Origin: Niveibacterium microcysteis
GTDB taxonomy: Bacteria; Pseudomonadota; Gammaproteobacteria; Burkholderiales; Rhodocyclaceae
Assembly (NCBI RefSeq): GCF_017161445.1
Contig: NZ_CP071060.1
Location: 4,340,001 to 4,404,000, forward strand
Length of the DNA stretch: 64,000 bases
Reading direction: 5' to 3'
Shown piece by piece: positions 1 through 6,343 of the stretch (positions are counted from its first letter, which is position 1; the number at the start of each line of letters is the position of its first letter). The translations under genes were made by a program, and so were the position numbers. The notes under the pieces were generated by a model. That model searched no databases. It was not told the DNA's origin and saw only the letters and a program-made list of their open reading frames with translations.

Positions 1-434
1 GGCGCATTCGGTAGCACCTTGATGGACTCGACCTCAACGGCCGCGCAATAGAAGCCGCCACCAAACCCCCAAATTGGCTCAATAAAAACCTCTAGTTCGG
101 CTGGCGCGCCAGCTTGAGCGCTCGAAACCCGAATGGAGTCGATAACGTTCTGATTATTGAACTCGGAGAGATCAAGGTTCAGCGCCGCTGGTGCGTGGAA
201 GGCGAATGTGATGACTGCGCTCTTCAGCAACGATTGCCGGTAGTCCGCGGTTCCGTCGCCAAGTGTTTCATACGTTCGGACGTGTACCGCCATGCGCGCG
301 ATACATGAACCCGCTTGAACCGGCAAGGCGCGTTCGAGCGCAAAAGAAACGACTTCGGCGTCGTGGAACGAAGGCCATAACCCGAACTCGGCAATGACGC
401 GCGATGCGCCGGAAATGTGGGCGGGCGTACTCAC
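1..434 (-). CDS. Imm50-like immunity protein, 3' end cut by window edge
   Basis: An open minus-strand frame starts at GTG 434 and runs off the left edge, giving at least 144 residues. The N-terminal part contains the string AEFGLWPSFHDAEVVS at about residues 14-29. This FHDAE-type motif is the hallmark I associate with the Imm50 immunity family, whose members protect against toxins delivered by neighbours or encoded in polymorphic toxin loci. No toxin gene is next to it. The ATG overlapping this start reads straight into a stop, so GTG is the only plausible start. Its attC lies left of the window. The family assignment is from remembered motif similarity and is moderately secure. The gene itself is well supported by its position exactly filling a cassette. 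Confidence 0.7.
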   Translation of the reverse strand, partial: MSTPAHISGASRVIAEFGLWPSFHDAEVVSFALERALPVQAGSCIARMAVHVRTYETLGDGTADYRQSLLKSAVITFAFHAPAALNLDLSEFNNQNVIDSIRVSSAQAGAPAELEVFIEPIWGFGGGFYCAAVEVESIKVLPNA

Positions 435-439
435 ATAAG

Positions 440-528
440 GCCTAACGTTGAAAGTAACCGGCACCGAAGCGCAGCGGAGGGAACCCAACTGCGCAGCAGT
501 GGGTGTCCGGTTGACTGCACTGTTAGGC
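440..528 (-). repeat. attC site, type B, 89 bp
   Basis: Outer cores GCCTAAC and GTTAGGC. Arms are AAGTAACCGG and CCGGTTGACT. It is the recombination site of the Imm11-like cassette to its right, whose stop codon lies inside the core. Confidence 0.93.
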
Positions 529-1083
529 AAGAGGTACCTCATGCGTGCATATGTACTGACCAGCAACTGAAACCATTGCTTGGGCTCCGCGCGCGTTTGC
601 GTATTGCGCAAGCACGCTGCGCCCTTTCCTTCCGGCGGGTGAATTCCTTGGCTGAAGGATGCGAAAGAAAGCCGCTGTGGGTTCGAAGTTCGCGGGAAAG
701 GCCTTAATTTGAACAATGTTGCCATTAACGGGAGGTTCCGGGCGGGAGACTTGAGAGCCTTCCGGAACTTCGCACGAAGCAATGATGTGAGGAATGAAAT
801 AGTTCCCATGGCCTTCGATTTCTACCGGCAGGAACTCTAGTTCCTCGAACCCAGACAGCCTTTCACGAACACCCTGTGAGACTGCAAATGCGTTCGGATT
901 GAAAAGCACCGCTGTAGGGGCACGACCAGCCCGATGCAGTTTTAGCTTGGGTGTCTTCCAGTCATGAACCAGTGAGACAGGGCAACGAAGCCGTTCGTCG
1001 TTCCAAACGCATTTTTCATCATCGAACCACTCGGCGGAAAAGTCGGGGCCGATGGAAACTGGCTTCAATTCGTAGACCGCCAT
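523..1083 (-). CDS. Imm11-like (DUF1629-type) cassette protein
   Basis: The protein has 186 residues from ATG 1083. A TTG directly upstream is less likely as start. It is soluble, with no signal peptide or membrane segment. A central stretch (valine-rich, then ERLSGFEELEFLPVEI) followed by a Pro-rich segment resembles the Imm11/DUF1629 family of presumed immunity proteins. In that family a 'sequence turns up to the expected value' layout around residues 70-95 is common. The TAA stop is supplied by the attC core at 522-528, so the protein ends exactly at the recombination site. It neighbours three other immunity-like cassettes. The function is inferred from family resemblance only, and an unrelated ligand-binding protein remains possible. 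Confidence 0.6.
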   Translation of the reverse strand: MAVYELKPVSIGPDFSAEWFDDEKCVWNDERLRCPVSLVHDWKTPKLKLHRAGRAPTAVLFNPNAFAVSQGVRERLSGFEELEFLPVEIEGHGNYFIPHIIASCEVPEGSQVSRPEPPVNGNIVQIKAFPANFEPTAAFFRILQPRNSPAGRKGRSVLAQYANARGAQAMVSVAGQYICTHEVPLA

Positions 1084-1091
1084 CAATGTTT

Positions 1092-1181
1092 GCCTAACGT
1101 TGGACGTAACGGGCGCCGGAGCGCAGCGGAGGGAACCAAACTGCGAGGCAGTTTGGCGTCCCGTTGACGGACTTGTTAGAG
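1092..1181 (-). repeat. attC site, type A, 90 bp
   Basis: Cores GCCTAAC and GTTAGAG. Arms GTAACGGGCGCC and GGCGTCCCGTTGAC. The apical loop contains AACTGCGAGGCAGTT. It belongs to the SMI1/KNR4-like cassette. Confidence 0.93.
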
Positions 1182-1487
1182 CGCATTTCGGAGCATGCCC
1201 TCAAATGCGCTCCATGATGAAGCCACAGGTGAAGCCGCGGCCGGCCCCATGCCGACAAACGGCAGGCACACTATCGCACCGTTGGGGGCAAGGGCGAACA
1301 TTTCACCTCCGCCACTTGTAGCAAAGCCGAAATAGCCCGGTGCGTATTCCGACACCTCGTACTCCTGGTTGTATTGCTCCAACTCTTCCGGCGGCCAGAA
1401 CTCGCAAAGAAACGGATTGGCATCGAGCTCACAAACCAGTGGCTTTCCTGAAGCGTAGTACGCGATTAGTTCGGGGCTAGGTGCCAT
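1176..1487 (-). CDS. SMI1/KNR4 (SUKH) family cassette protein
   Basis: The protein has 103 residues from ATG 1487. The C-terminal half carries FGFATSGGGEMFAL followed by IVCLPFVGM, which is the glycine-rich strand-turn and 'PF.G' signature of the SMI1/KNR4 (SUKH) fold. SUKH proteins are widespread immunity proteins against nuclease and other toxins. At 103 residues it is at the short end of the family (usually 130-160) but keeps the core signature. The stop codon lies in the attC core. No cognate toxin is nearby, so it would act as an orphan immunity gene if it is one. The domain call is fairly secure, the immunity role is inferred. Confidence 0.75.
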   Translation of the reverse strand: MAPSPELIAYYASGKPLVCELDANPFLCEFWPPEELEQYNQEYEVSEYAPGYFGFATSGGGEMFALAPNGAIVCLPFVGMGPAAASPVASSWSAFEGMLRNAL

Positions 1488-1497
1488 TGGTGTTGCG

Positions 1498-1587
1498 CTC
1501 TAACGTTGGACGTAACGGGCACCGAGGCGCAGTCGAGGGAACCCAAATGCGCAGCAGTTTGGCGTCCCGTTGACGGACTTGTTAGAC
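1498..1587 (-). repeat. attC site, type A variant, 90 bp
   Basis: Cores CTCTAAC and GTTAGAC. The left arm is GTAACGGGCACC with AGTCGAGGGAACCC in the loop side, and the right arm is GGCGTCCCGTTGAC, so one arm position is mismatched. It belongs to the Tdi1-like cassette. Confidence 0.92.
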
Positions 1588-1597
1588 GCGGCCCACG

Positions 1598-2107
1598 TCA
1601 CCAGAACCTCCAGCGTGGCTTTTTCTTTGGTTTGTCCACAATTGTAATGTTGCTGATTGGCGTTCCTGGCGGGAGCGCACTCACTTGGCGAGCAATCTGG
1701 CCATTGAGAGAGTAGTGAACTTCAATATCGCACGCTTCAATGTTGTCCAATGAATACTCACCGCCAAGGAGCGGAGGCTTAATAAAGCTGTAGATCTGAC
1801 GAGGCTTAAGGACGAGCCCTTTCATTCTCAAGTCCCCCACCAGCTGAACGCAGAGGTACTGGCCAACAAACTCTCGATCTGACAGTAAAGACTGAAACTC
1901 TTTGGCGGATTGGGCAACCAAACCAGACTTGCCCGCCGCAACGTCTAGCATGTGAATCGTTCCGTCTTCGGTGTCTTGCACGAATGCGTCACCGGCGGCT
2001 GCAAGGAGGATTGGTAACTTTCGATTGCCGATCAGCCACACCCAATCTTCGAGAACGGTTTCTCGCCTGAGGTGTTTGAAGTTTACGGTGAGGTCGTCGA
2101 GGGTCAT
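1598..2107 (-). CDS. Tdi1/DUF1851-like immunity-type cassette protein
   Basis: The protein has 169 residues from ATG 2107. An in-frame TTG two codons upstream is a weaker start. It has the order WVWLIGNRKLPILLAAAGDAFVQ, an acidic turn, IHMLDVAAG, and then FQSLLSDREFVGQYL. This matches the C-terminal domain of DUF1851 proteins, a family that includes the type VI secretion immunity protein Tdi1. A second half with GGEYSLDNIEACDIEVHYS and a basic, Trp-containing tail (PKKKPRWRFW) completes it. It is soluble with no export signal. It is the fourth immunity-type gene in a row. Family resemblance is good by eye, but the toxin it would neutralise is unknown. Confidence 0.65.
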   Translation of the reverse strand: MTLDDLTVNFKHLRRETVLEDWVWLIGNRKLPILLAAAGDAFVQDTEDGTIHMLDVAAGKSGLVAQSAKEFQSLLSDREFVGQYLCVQLVGDLRMKGLVLKPRQIYSFIKPPLLGGEYSLDNIEACDIEVHYSLNGQIARQVSALPPGTPISNITIVDKPKKKPRWRFW

Positions 2108-2117
2108 TAGCAATAGC

Positions 2118-2207
2118 GTCTAACGTTGGACGTAACGGGCGCCGGAGCGCAGCGGAGGGAACCAAAATGCGCAGCATTTTGGCGTCCCGTTGACGGAAGG
2201 GTTGGGC
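2118..2207 (-). repeat. attC site, type A, 90 bp
   Basis: Cores GTCTAAC and GTTGGGC. Standard type A arms with AAAATGCGCAGCATTTT at the apex. It belongs to the DUF2489-like cassette. Confidence 0.93.
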
Positions 2208-2208
2208 G

Positions 2209-2556
2209 TCATGCGCTTCCAAACCTTCCCACGATGTCTTGGCAAGCCTCGGTTGCAAAGGGTTTGGCCCAGGCTTCAATCCGCTCGAACTCAGGCTGGA
2301 GTTTCTTCAGTGCCTCTGGTGACCAACGGTTCTGAATATGGTGCGGCGGAAGATGGTCCGACTCTGATGCGATCGCAACGAACGCCATTAGGTCTGAGTC
2401 CCCTTCGGGAACACCAACGCTTTGACGGAGGCGAGTGATTTGAATTGCCGCCTCAAAGAACGAGAGTTCTTCGGCAAGCACTGCACGGCACAGGGAGACG
2501 AGTTGTCGCCGTGCGTGCTCTTGCGAGTCGTTGAGTGCAGCGCGATCGGGTTTCAT
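2209..2556 (-). CDS. DUF2489-like cassette protein
   Basis: The protein has 115 residues from ATG 2556, just inside its cassette. The longer open frame extends into the neighbouring attC and is not credible. Features are a helical N-terminal half (LCRAVLAEELSFFEAA), then SDLMAFVAIASESDHLP, then WSPEALKKLQPEFERIEAWA and a conserved Cys near the end. This layout matches DUF2489, a family of cytosolic proteins of unknown function that turns up repeatedly in environmental integron cassettes. There is no membrane segment or signal. It may be another immunity-type protein given its neighbours, but nothing in the sequence proves that. Confidence 0.6.
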   Translation of the reverse strand: MKPDRAALNDSQEHARRQLVSLCRAVLAEELSFFEAAIQITRLRQSVGVPEGDSDLMAFVAIASESDHLPPHHIQNRWSPEALKKLQPEFERIEAWAKPFATEACQDIVGRFGSA

Positions 2557-2559
2557 GAC

Positions 2560-2649
2560 GCCCAACGTTGAAAGTAACCGGCACCGGAGCGCAGCGAAGG
2601 GAACCAAAATGCGCAGCATTTTGGCGTCCCGTTGACGGACTTGTTAGGT
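2560..2649 (-). repeat. attC site, hybrid A/B, 90 bp
   Basis: Cores GCCCAAC and GTTAGGT. The left arm is type B (AAGTAACCGGCACC) but the right arm is type A (GGCGTCCCGTTGACGG), leaving mismatches in the stem. It belongs to the 120-residue membrane-protein cassette. Confidence 0.92.
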
Positions 2650-2655
2650 GCGGCG

Positions 2656-3018
2656 CTACTTTGCATTGAGGTTTGCGCGGCCGCTGGAGCGCCGGTAGTA
2701 AGACATGGCCCATATAAGCGCTGCGCCAAGCCAGACTGCGGCAACTGGGCGAATGAATGGCCCGAGCGGGCTGCCCATGGCGCGAGCGAGCACAACCGTG
2801 ACCGCAGTGACGGGAATGCTATGTGCCACGACTTGCCAGAGGGAGAGCGTGCCGAGCGCCTGAGAGACAGCCACTAAGACGGCGGAGATGATTCCCAGGT
2901 AAGCAACCTCGGGAAGCCACCGTGGAAGCTCAACCATTGGCCCAGCGAAATAAAGGAAAGCGCAGACGAGGCCAAGGCAGAAAGAGCAAGCAATTCGCGC
3001 GGGAAGCGATCGAAGCAT
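2656..3018 (-). CDS. Small integral membrane protein of unknown function
   Basis: The protein has 120 residues from ATG 3018. It is strongly hydrophobic, with about four predicted membrane helices (roughly 8-27, 37-55, 60-80 and 88-105) and a basic C-terminal tail (YYRRSSGRANLNAK). The positively charged ends and the absence of a cleavable signal suggest a polytopic inner-membrane protein. I recognise no family. It occupies a cassette alone and its stop falls a few bases before the attC core. Its attC is the mosaic one, which may mark a recombination history different from its neighbours. Confidence 0.7.
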   Translation of the reverse strand: MLRSLPARIACSFCLGLVCAFLYFAGPMVELPRWLPEVAYLGIISAVLVAVSQALGTLSLWQVVAHSIPVTAVTVVLARAMGSPLGPFIRPVAAVWLGAALIWAMSYYRRSSGRANLNAK

Positions 3019-3023
3019 TAAGC

Positions 3024-3113
3024 ACCTAACGTCGGACGTAACGGGCGCCGGAGCGCAGCGGAGGGAACCAAACTGCGCAGCAGTTTGGCGTCCCGTTGAC
3101 GGAAGTGTTAGGC
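3024..3113 (-). repeat. attC site, type A, 90 bp
   Basis: Cores ACCTAAC and GTTAGGC. Standard arms, with GTCGGACG in place of GTTGGACG on the left. The cassette gene to the right reads through the whole element before stopping. Confidence 0.93.
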
Positions 3114-3553
3114 GTCGGTGAGTTCAAGTAAACATCGCCTCGCCACGCCTCCACAACGTGTTCGAATTTGACTACGCCCCGATGTTCAAACGGCGCGGGC
3201 TTTCTGTTGAAGCTAACGCAAAACGCGCGGCCGTTGACGGCGGAAAGAACTGCGTGAAGCGGCTCGTTTGCACTGACGGTCGCCGCTGTGATCCTGACGA
3301 GCGGTAACGTTTCGCGCTTGTGGGCAAAGAGAGGAAGCGTTTTAGCGTCGCGGGATTCGCAGTAGAAATTGAGGGCACGACCGTCGACCTCGCGCTGCAC
3401 CAAGTTGTAGGCGTTGAATTGTGCTTCAACCACGACGCGCAAGGAGCCTGGGAGGGCTGCAACTAAGGCGTGTAGAACCGCAATCTCCAGTGGGGAAAGC
3501 GTAGAGCCTCTGCCGATGATGCGCGATAGCCGGGACCCAAATTGGCTCTTCAT
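3026..3553 (-). CDS. Unknown cassette protein with attC-encoded C-terminal tail
   Basis: The protein has 175 residues from ATG 3553. No stop occurs before the attC, so translation continues through the element and ends at the TAG inside the far core (3026-3028). The last ~29 residues (starting NTSVNGTP, ending RYVRR) are therefore recombination-site sequence. The cassette-specific part of about 145 residues is soluble. It contains LSPLEIAVLHALVAALP near residue 20, a Cys-containing strand FYCESRD, and a C-terminal EHVVEAWRGDVYL. I do not recognise the family. The tail is probably unstructured but basic. Comparison with homologues outside integrons would show whether the body alone is the domain. 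Confidence 0.65.
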   Translation of the reverse strand: MKSQFGSRLSRIIGRGSTLSPLEIAVLHALVAALPGSLRVVVEAQFNAYNLVQREVDGRALNFYCESRDAKTLPLFAHKRETLPLVRITAATVSANEPLHAVLSAVNGRAFCVSFNRKPAPFEHRGVVKFEHVVEAWRGDVYLNSPTPNTSVNGTPNCCAVWFPPLRSGARYVRR

Positions 3554-3566
3554 TGCGGATTTCGAC

Positions 3567-3662
3567 GCCTAACGTGGAAGTGAGGGGCAGCCGGAGTGCG
3601 AAGCACGAAGGGAACCAACAAGCGCAGCTTGTTGGCTGTCCCGCTCGACTGCAGTGTTAGGC
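3567..3662 (-). repeat. attC site, divergent type, 96 bp
   Basis: Cores GCCTAAC and GTTAGGC. Arms AGTGAGGGGCAGCC and GGCTGTCCCGCTCGACT differ from types A and B. The extra length is in the loop side (GTGCGAAGCACGAAGG). It belongs to the 101-residue membrane-protein cassette. Confidence 0.9.
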
Positions 3663-3962
3663 AAGGTTTTCGTCATTGCTGTGAGCTGCCGTGTTGGGCC
3701 TACGCTGCAGCTTAAGAACTAGGCTTCGAAAAACTTTGGCGCCGCCAAGAAACCATATCGCGGCAGGCCAGATGCCTATTGCCGCAATATAAGCCAATAA
3801 GTCAAATTCAAAGCCGGCCGACGTGCCTGGCAAATAGCAATCGCCCTGTGGTGGGCAGCCGATCTCTATGTACAGGCGTTTGGTGACACGATAGATGGCA
3901 ACCGGAAAATAGCTCATGCCTAGCCACCAAAAGATTCTAATCAAGGCTACAACGGTATTCAT
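3657..3962 (-). CDS. Small membrane protein of unknown function
   Basis: The protein has 101 residues from ATG 3962. The open frame upstream of this ATG lies in attC and is ignored. There are two hydrophobic segments (about 4-24 and 55-75). A loop with two cysteines between them (IGCPPQGDC) could form a disulfide if it faces the periplasm. The C-terminal quarter is basic and polar. The stop is provided by the attC core. I recognise no family. Its unusual attC type suggests that this cassette came from a different source array than its neighbours. Confidence 0.65.
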   Translation of the reverse strand: MNTVVALIRIFWWLGMSYFPVAIYRVTKRLYIEIGCPPQGDCYLPGTSAGFEFDLLAYIAAIGIWPAAIWFLGGAKVFRSLVLKLQRRPNTAAHSNDENLA

Positions 3963-3967
3963 TTTCG

Positions 3968-4060
3968 GCCTAACGTTGAAAGTAACCGGCACCGGAGCGC
4001 CAGCGGAGGGAACCCAAACTGCGAAGCAGTTTGGGTGTCCGGTTGACTGATCTGTTAGGT
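3968..4060 (-). repeat. attC site, type B, 93 bp
   Basis: Cores GCCTAAC and GTTAGGT. Arms AAGTAACCGGCACC and GGTGTCCGGTTGACT. Three bases longer than usual because of an extra C in AGCGCCAGCGG and longer CCCAAAC/GTTTGGG pairing. It is the left-most of six adjacent type B sites. Confidence 0.93.
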
Positions 4061-4309
4061 ATCGCAGCCATCGGTTGCTTTCGAGCGTTCATTTTTTCGG
4101 GGCTCCCCGAGCAGAAAGACATTTTCTCGGTATTTGAACCAGCGCCATGTTCCCCACCCGCCATACAAAGACGCAAGGGGAAACAACACAAGCTTCCACC
4201 AGTGAGGCTCGCTGAGGCTCAGAAAGAACAAAACGCCTGAGCCGACGCACAAGAGTGGCGCAAATGCATAAGGTGGCAACCATTTTCCCCAAGGAAGAAG
4301 CCCAAGCAT
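4055..4309 (-). CDS. Small membrane protein of unknown function (84 aa)
   Basis: It starts at ATG 4309. Two hydrophobic helices (about 12-31 and 38-54) are separated by SEPHWWK. A polar, charged C-terminal region follows (KYRENVFLLGEPRKNE). This looks like an inner-membrane hairpin with a cytosolic tail. The stop is taken from the attC core, so the reading frame ends at the cassette boundary. No family is recognised. An overlapping 67-residue frame is a shadow in another phase with no membrane or domain character, and was not chosen. Confidence 0.6.
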   Translation of the reverse strand: MLGLLPWGKWLPPYAFAPLLCVGSGVLFFLSLSEPHWWKLVLFPLASLYGGWGTWRWFKYRENVFLLGEPRKNERSKATDGCDT

Positions 4310-4338
4310 TATTGTTCGTCTCCGAGTGGAATTCAGAT

Positions 4339-4428
4339 ACCTAACGTGGAAGTAACCGGCACCGGAGCGCCAGCGAAGGGAACCAAACTGCGCAGCAGTT
4401 TGGTGTCCGGTTGACTGCAGGGTTAGGC
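4339..4428 (-). repeat. attC site, type B, 90 bp
   Basis: Cores ACCTAAC and GTTAGGC. Begins GTGGAAGTAACCGG rather than GTTGAAAG. The right arm is GGTGTCCGGTTGACT. It belongs to the 99-residue membrane-protein cassette. Confidence 0.93.
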
Positions 4429-4444
4429 GGCGGTTTGCGTTGCA

Positions 4445-4744
4445 TCACTGATGGTTAGGGCGGCGGATTGAGATGCACAGACTGATGAGAAGCCAGTGCA
4501 AGCCTAAAGTGTCTAGGGCAGAGATAGCCAAGCAATCAAGCGCCAATGATAGGTGCTCTGACCAGAGCGGGATAGCTGAGCCCCAAAGCAGCACGGACCC
4601 AAACAACGGAAGACCAGAAACCTGCCTGTAAGACCCCGCCGGATTCAAATAGCGATGCGCGAGTGGCCTTATGAACGACAGGTAGAAGTTGAGTGACGAG
4701 ATGATTGTGCCTAGCAGTGCTGCGCAAATGACGATCGGATTCAT
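4445..4744 (-). CDS. Small membrane protein of unknown function (99 aa)
   Basis: It starts at ATG 4744. The frame open upstream lies in attC. The N-terminus (MNPIVICAALLGTIISSLNFYLSF) is a membrane helix or uncleaved signal. Two more hydrophobic stretches lie near residues 45-65 and 70-92. A Pro-Ala-Gly loop (HRYLNPAGSYRQ) separates the first two. The protein ends SIRRPNHQ a short way before the attC core. No family is recognised. It follows the pattern of several one-gene cassettes here that encode tiny polytopic membrane proteins. Confidence 0.6.
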   Translation of the reverse strand: MNPIVICAALLGTIISSLNFYLSFIRPLAHRYLNPAGSYRQVSGLPLFGSVLLWGSAIPLWSEHLSLALDCLAISALDTLGLHWLLISLCISIRRPNHQ

Positions 4745-4762
4745 TAGGGCACCACTCCAGCC

Positions 4763-4852
4763 GCCTAACGTTGAAAGTAACCGGCACCGAGGCGCAGCCG
4801 AGGGGACCAAAATGCGCAGCATTTTGGTGTCCGGTTGACTGACCTGTTAGGT
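4763..4852 (-). repeat. attC site, type B, 90 bp
   Basis: Cores GCCTAAC and GTTAGGT. The loop side carries the GAGGCGCAGCCGAGG variant. Apex AAAATGCGCAGCATTTT. It belongs to the 87-residue soluble protein cassette. Confidence 0.93.
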
Positions 4853-5110
4853 GGCGGGGTTAAGGAGTTTCTGGGCGGCATCAACGTAGTTAAAACCCAA
4901 ATGTTCGTGGTGCTTCGATTGGTAGCAACGAAGTCGGCCGATGAATTCCTCGCTGCTCCACTGCCCCCAGCCATACATTTCCAACGGCAAATTGTGAAAC
5001 GCATAGGCCAGATCGTGCGCTTGCTCGCCTTCGAGATAGCGAAGCTCTACGAACGCGTTGTGCATTAACTCGCACAAGCCTTTCCTTTGCTGTTCAGAAG
5101 GAAGGGGCAT
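4847..5110 (-). CDS. Conserved cassette protein of unknown function (87 aa)
   Basis: It starts at ATG 5110. A GTG two codons upstream is inside the next attC. It is a soluble helical protein with the string HDLAYAFHNLPLEMYGWGQWS at about residues 34-54. I have seen this motif (dLA.AFHNLP.eMYgWG) in small proteins from integron cassettes, but it has no assigned function that I know. The helix before it (LCELMHNAFVELRYL) and the short LRCYQSKHH after it are typical of that group. The stop is in the attC core. The gene is secure by position and motif. The function is unknown. Confidence 0.7.
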   Translation of the reverse strand: MPLPSEQQRKGLCELMHNAFVELRYLEGEQAHDLAYAFHNLPLEMYGWGQWSSEEFIGRLRCYQSKHHEHLGFNYVDAAQKLLNPAT

Positions 5111-5114
5111 AGAC

Positions 5115-5204
5115 ACCTAACGTTGAAAGTAACCGGCACCGGAGCGCAGCGACGGGAACCAAACTGCGCTGCAGTTTGGGGTCCGGTTGACTGCCATGTT
5201 GGGC
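5115..5204 (-). repeat. attC site, type B, 90 bp
   Basis: Cores ACCTAAC and GTTGGGC. Apex AACTGCGCTGCAGTT. The right arm reads GGGGTCCGG, with one mismatch to the left arm. It belongs to the DUF695-like cassette. Confidence 0.92.
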
Positions 5205-5213
5205 GTCTGCCGC

Positions 5214-5738
5214 CTATTCGATGGTTTCATTGAGCACCTGTTTCACGACTCTCCAGTCTGGATCTGCCCTGGCAGAGACGCTAACTGAGATTGGTGGTTG
5301 GGCATCGAAGAACCTTCTAACTGAATCGCGAATCGGATCGGCGCTCGCGATGTAGTAATAGATTGTCCGGCCGCCGTCGCCCGTACGTGTCATTGCATGA
5401 ATCCCATTTTGTCCGACTATCTTTCCGAGCTCAGCGTAGAGCGTTCTGGCGTAAATCAATTCAGCCTCGATAGGTAGGCCATTGGGCAAGGATCTGTAGC
5501 CCCAGCGGACCTCCAAGAGAACTGGAAAGCGGGCTCGCACGGCCGATTCTGGAAGCCTTCGCACGACTCTAACTATCTCGGGGTTGTTAGGCCCAAGCCT
5601 TTCTAGTATCTGCCAACCTCCTTCGGCTTTGGATGTCATGCTTGAGCCCAGCAATAGGATGGCTAATAGAATTCGACAAAACAAGCGCTTGCCACTCCAC
5701 GTCTTACATCGATAGGTGTCGCGAATGATGACGCCCAA
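5214..5738 (-). CDS. Exported DUF695-like cassette protein
   Basis: A hydrophobic segment (FCRILLAILLLGSSMTSKA) preceded by basic residues looks like a signal peptide. The mature part has FPVLLEVRWGYRSLPNGLP, then AELIYARTLY, then RTIYYYIAS and a final SARADPDWRVVKQVL. That order (basic strand, tyrosine-rich strand, DP.W near the end) matches DUF695, a family of unknown function. The start is uncertain. No ATG lies before the signal segment, so TTG 5738, ATC 5729 or ATT 5726 must be used. The first ATG (5639) would remove the signal. I give TTG 5738. Export to the periplasm is inferred. Confidence 0.6.
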   Translation of the reverse strand: MGVIIRDTYRCKTWSGKRLFCRILLAILLLGSSMTSKAEGGWQILERLGPNNPEIVRVVRRLPESAVRARFPVLLEVRWGYRSLPNGLPIEAELIYARTLYAELGKIVGQNGIHAMTRTGDGGRTIYYYIASADPIRDSVRRFFDAQPPISVSVSARADPDWRVVKQVLNETIE

Positions 5739-5822
5739 CGTTGAAAGTAACCGGCACCGGAGCGCAGCGGAGGGAACCAAACTGCCCAGCAGTTTGGTGT
5801 CCGGTTGACTGAAGTGTTAGGC
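5733..5822 (-). repeat. attC site, type B, 90 bp
   Basis: Cores GCCCAAC and GTTAGGC. The apex AACTGCCCAGCAGTT has a G-to-C change relative to the usual TGCGCAGCA. It belongs to the 140-residue cassette protein. Confidence 0.93.
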
Positions 5823-6239
5823 GTCGCTCGGGTGCCCATAGCCAACCCACCGGCCCCCACTGGAATTTACTCGCACGACCCTAAAATGAGAGCTGTTACA
5901 CCATTGGACTATACGCTCAACGGCCACCGCTTCCGTCCCTTCCGGCCCAAGTTTGCATAGTTTCGAGCGCAATTCGATCATGATATCGGCTTGGACTGGA
6001 TGCAGCTCAGTTGGGAATTGAGTACCAAGCACAAGCAATGGCCCGAGAAAGCGACGTATGCCATTGGAGTACCGACTGGTATCTACGCGAATTGCCACGT
6101 CGTAGCCGGACCCCGGTGATGAGATGCGCAACACTTGGATGTCATTCGTATCGCCAAACCGCGCCAACTGTTTGAATTCTTCTGCACCACTTTGCAATGA
6201 CCATTCAAACAGTCTTCCTGCTGTGAGCAAATGAGGCAC
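5817..6239 (-). CDS. Unknown cassette protein (140 aa)
   Basis: It starts at GTG 6239, because no ATG is available near the cassette start. It is a soluble protein with no signal or membrane segment. Recognisable pieces are a helical N-terminus (LFEWSLQSGAEEFKQLA), then IQVLRISSPGSGYDVAIRVD, a central GIRRFLGPLLVLG, and FRVVRVNSSGGRWVGYGHP near the end. I cannot place it in a family. The stop comes from the attC core. The coding assignment rests on its exact fit between two attC sites and on lack of a better frame in this cassette. Confidence 0.6.
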   Translation of the reverse strand: MPHLLTAGRLFEWSLQSGAEEFKQLARFGDTNDIQVLRISSPGSGYDVAIRVDTSRYSNGIRRFLGPLLVLGTQFPTELHPVQADIMIELRSKLCKLGPEGTEAVAVERIVQWCNSSHFRVVRVNSSGGRWVGYGHPSDA

Positions 6240-6246
6240 GCTTGAC

Positions 6247-6339
6247 GCCTAACGTTGAAAGTAACCGGCACCGGAGCGCCAGCGAAGGGAACCCAAACTG
6301 CGCAGCAGTTTGGGTGTCCGGTTGACTGACCTGTTAGGC
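6247..6339 (-). repeat. attC site, type B, 93 bp
   Basis: Cores GCCTAAC and GTTAGGC. Same 93-bp form as the site at 3968, with AGCGCCAGCGAAGG and CCCAAAC/GTTTGGG. Right-most of the type B block. Confidence 0.93.
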
Positions 6340-6343
6340 GCGT

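Noticed and set aside
114..308. 64-residue plus-strand frame in the first cassette
   Set aside because: It opposes the immunity-like frame on the minus strand that has a conserved motif and fills the cassette. All other genes in the array are on the minus strand.
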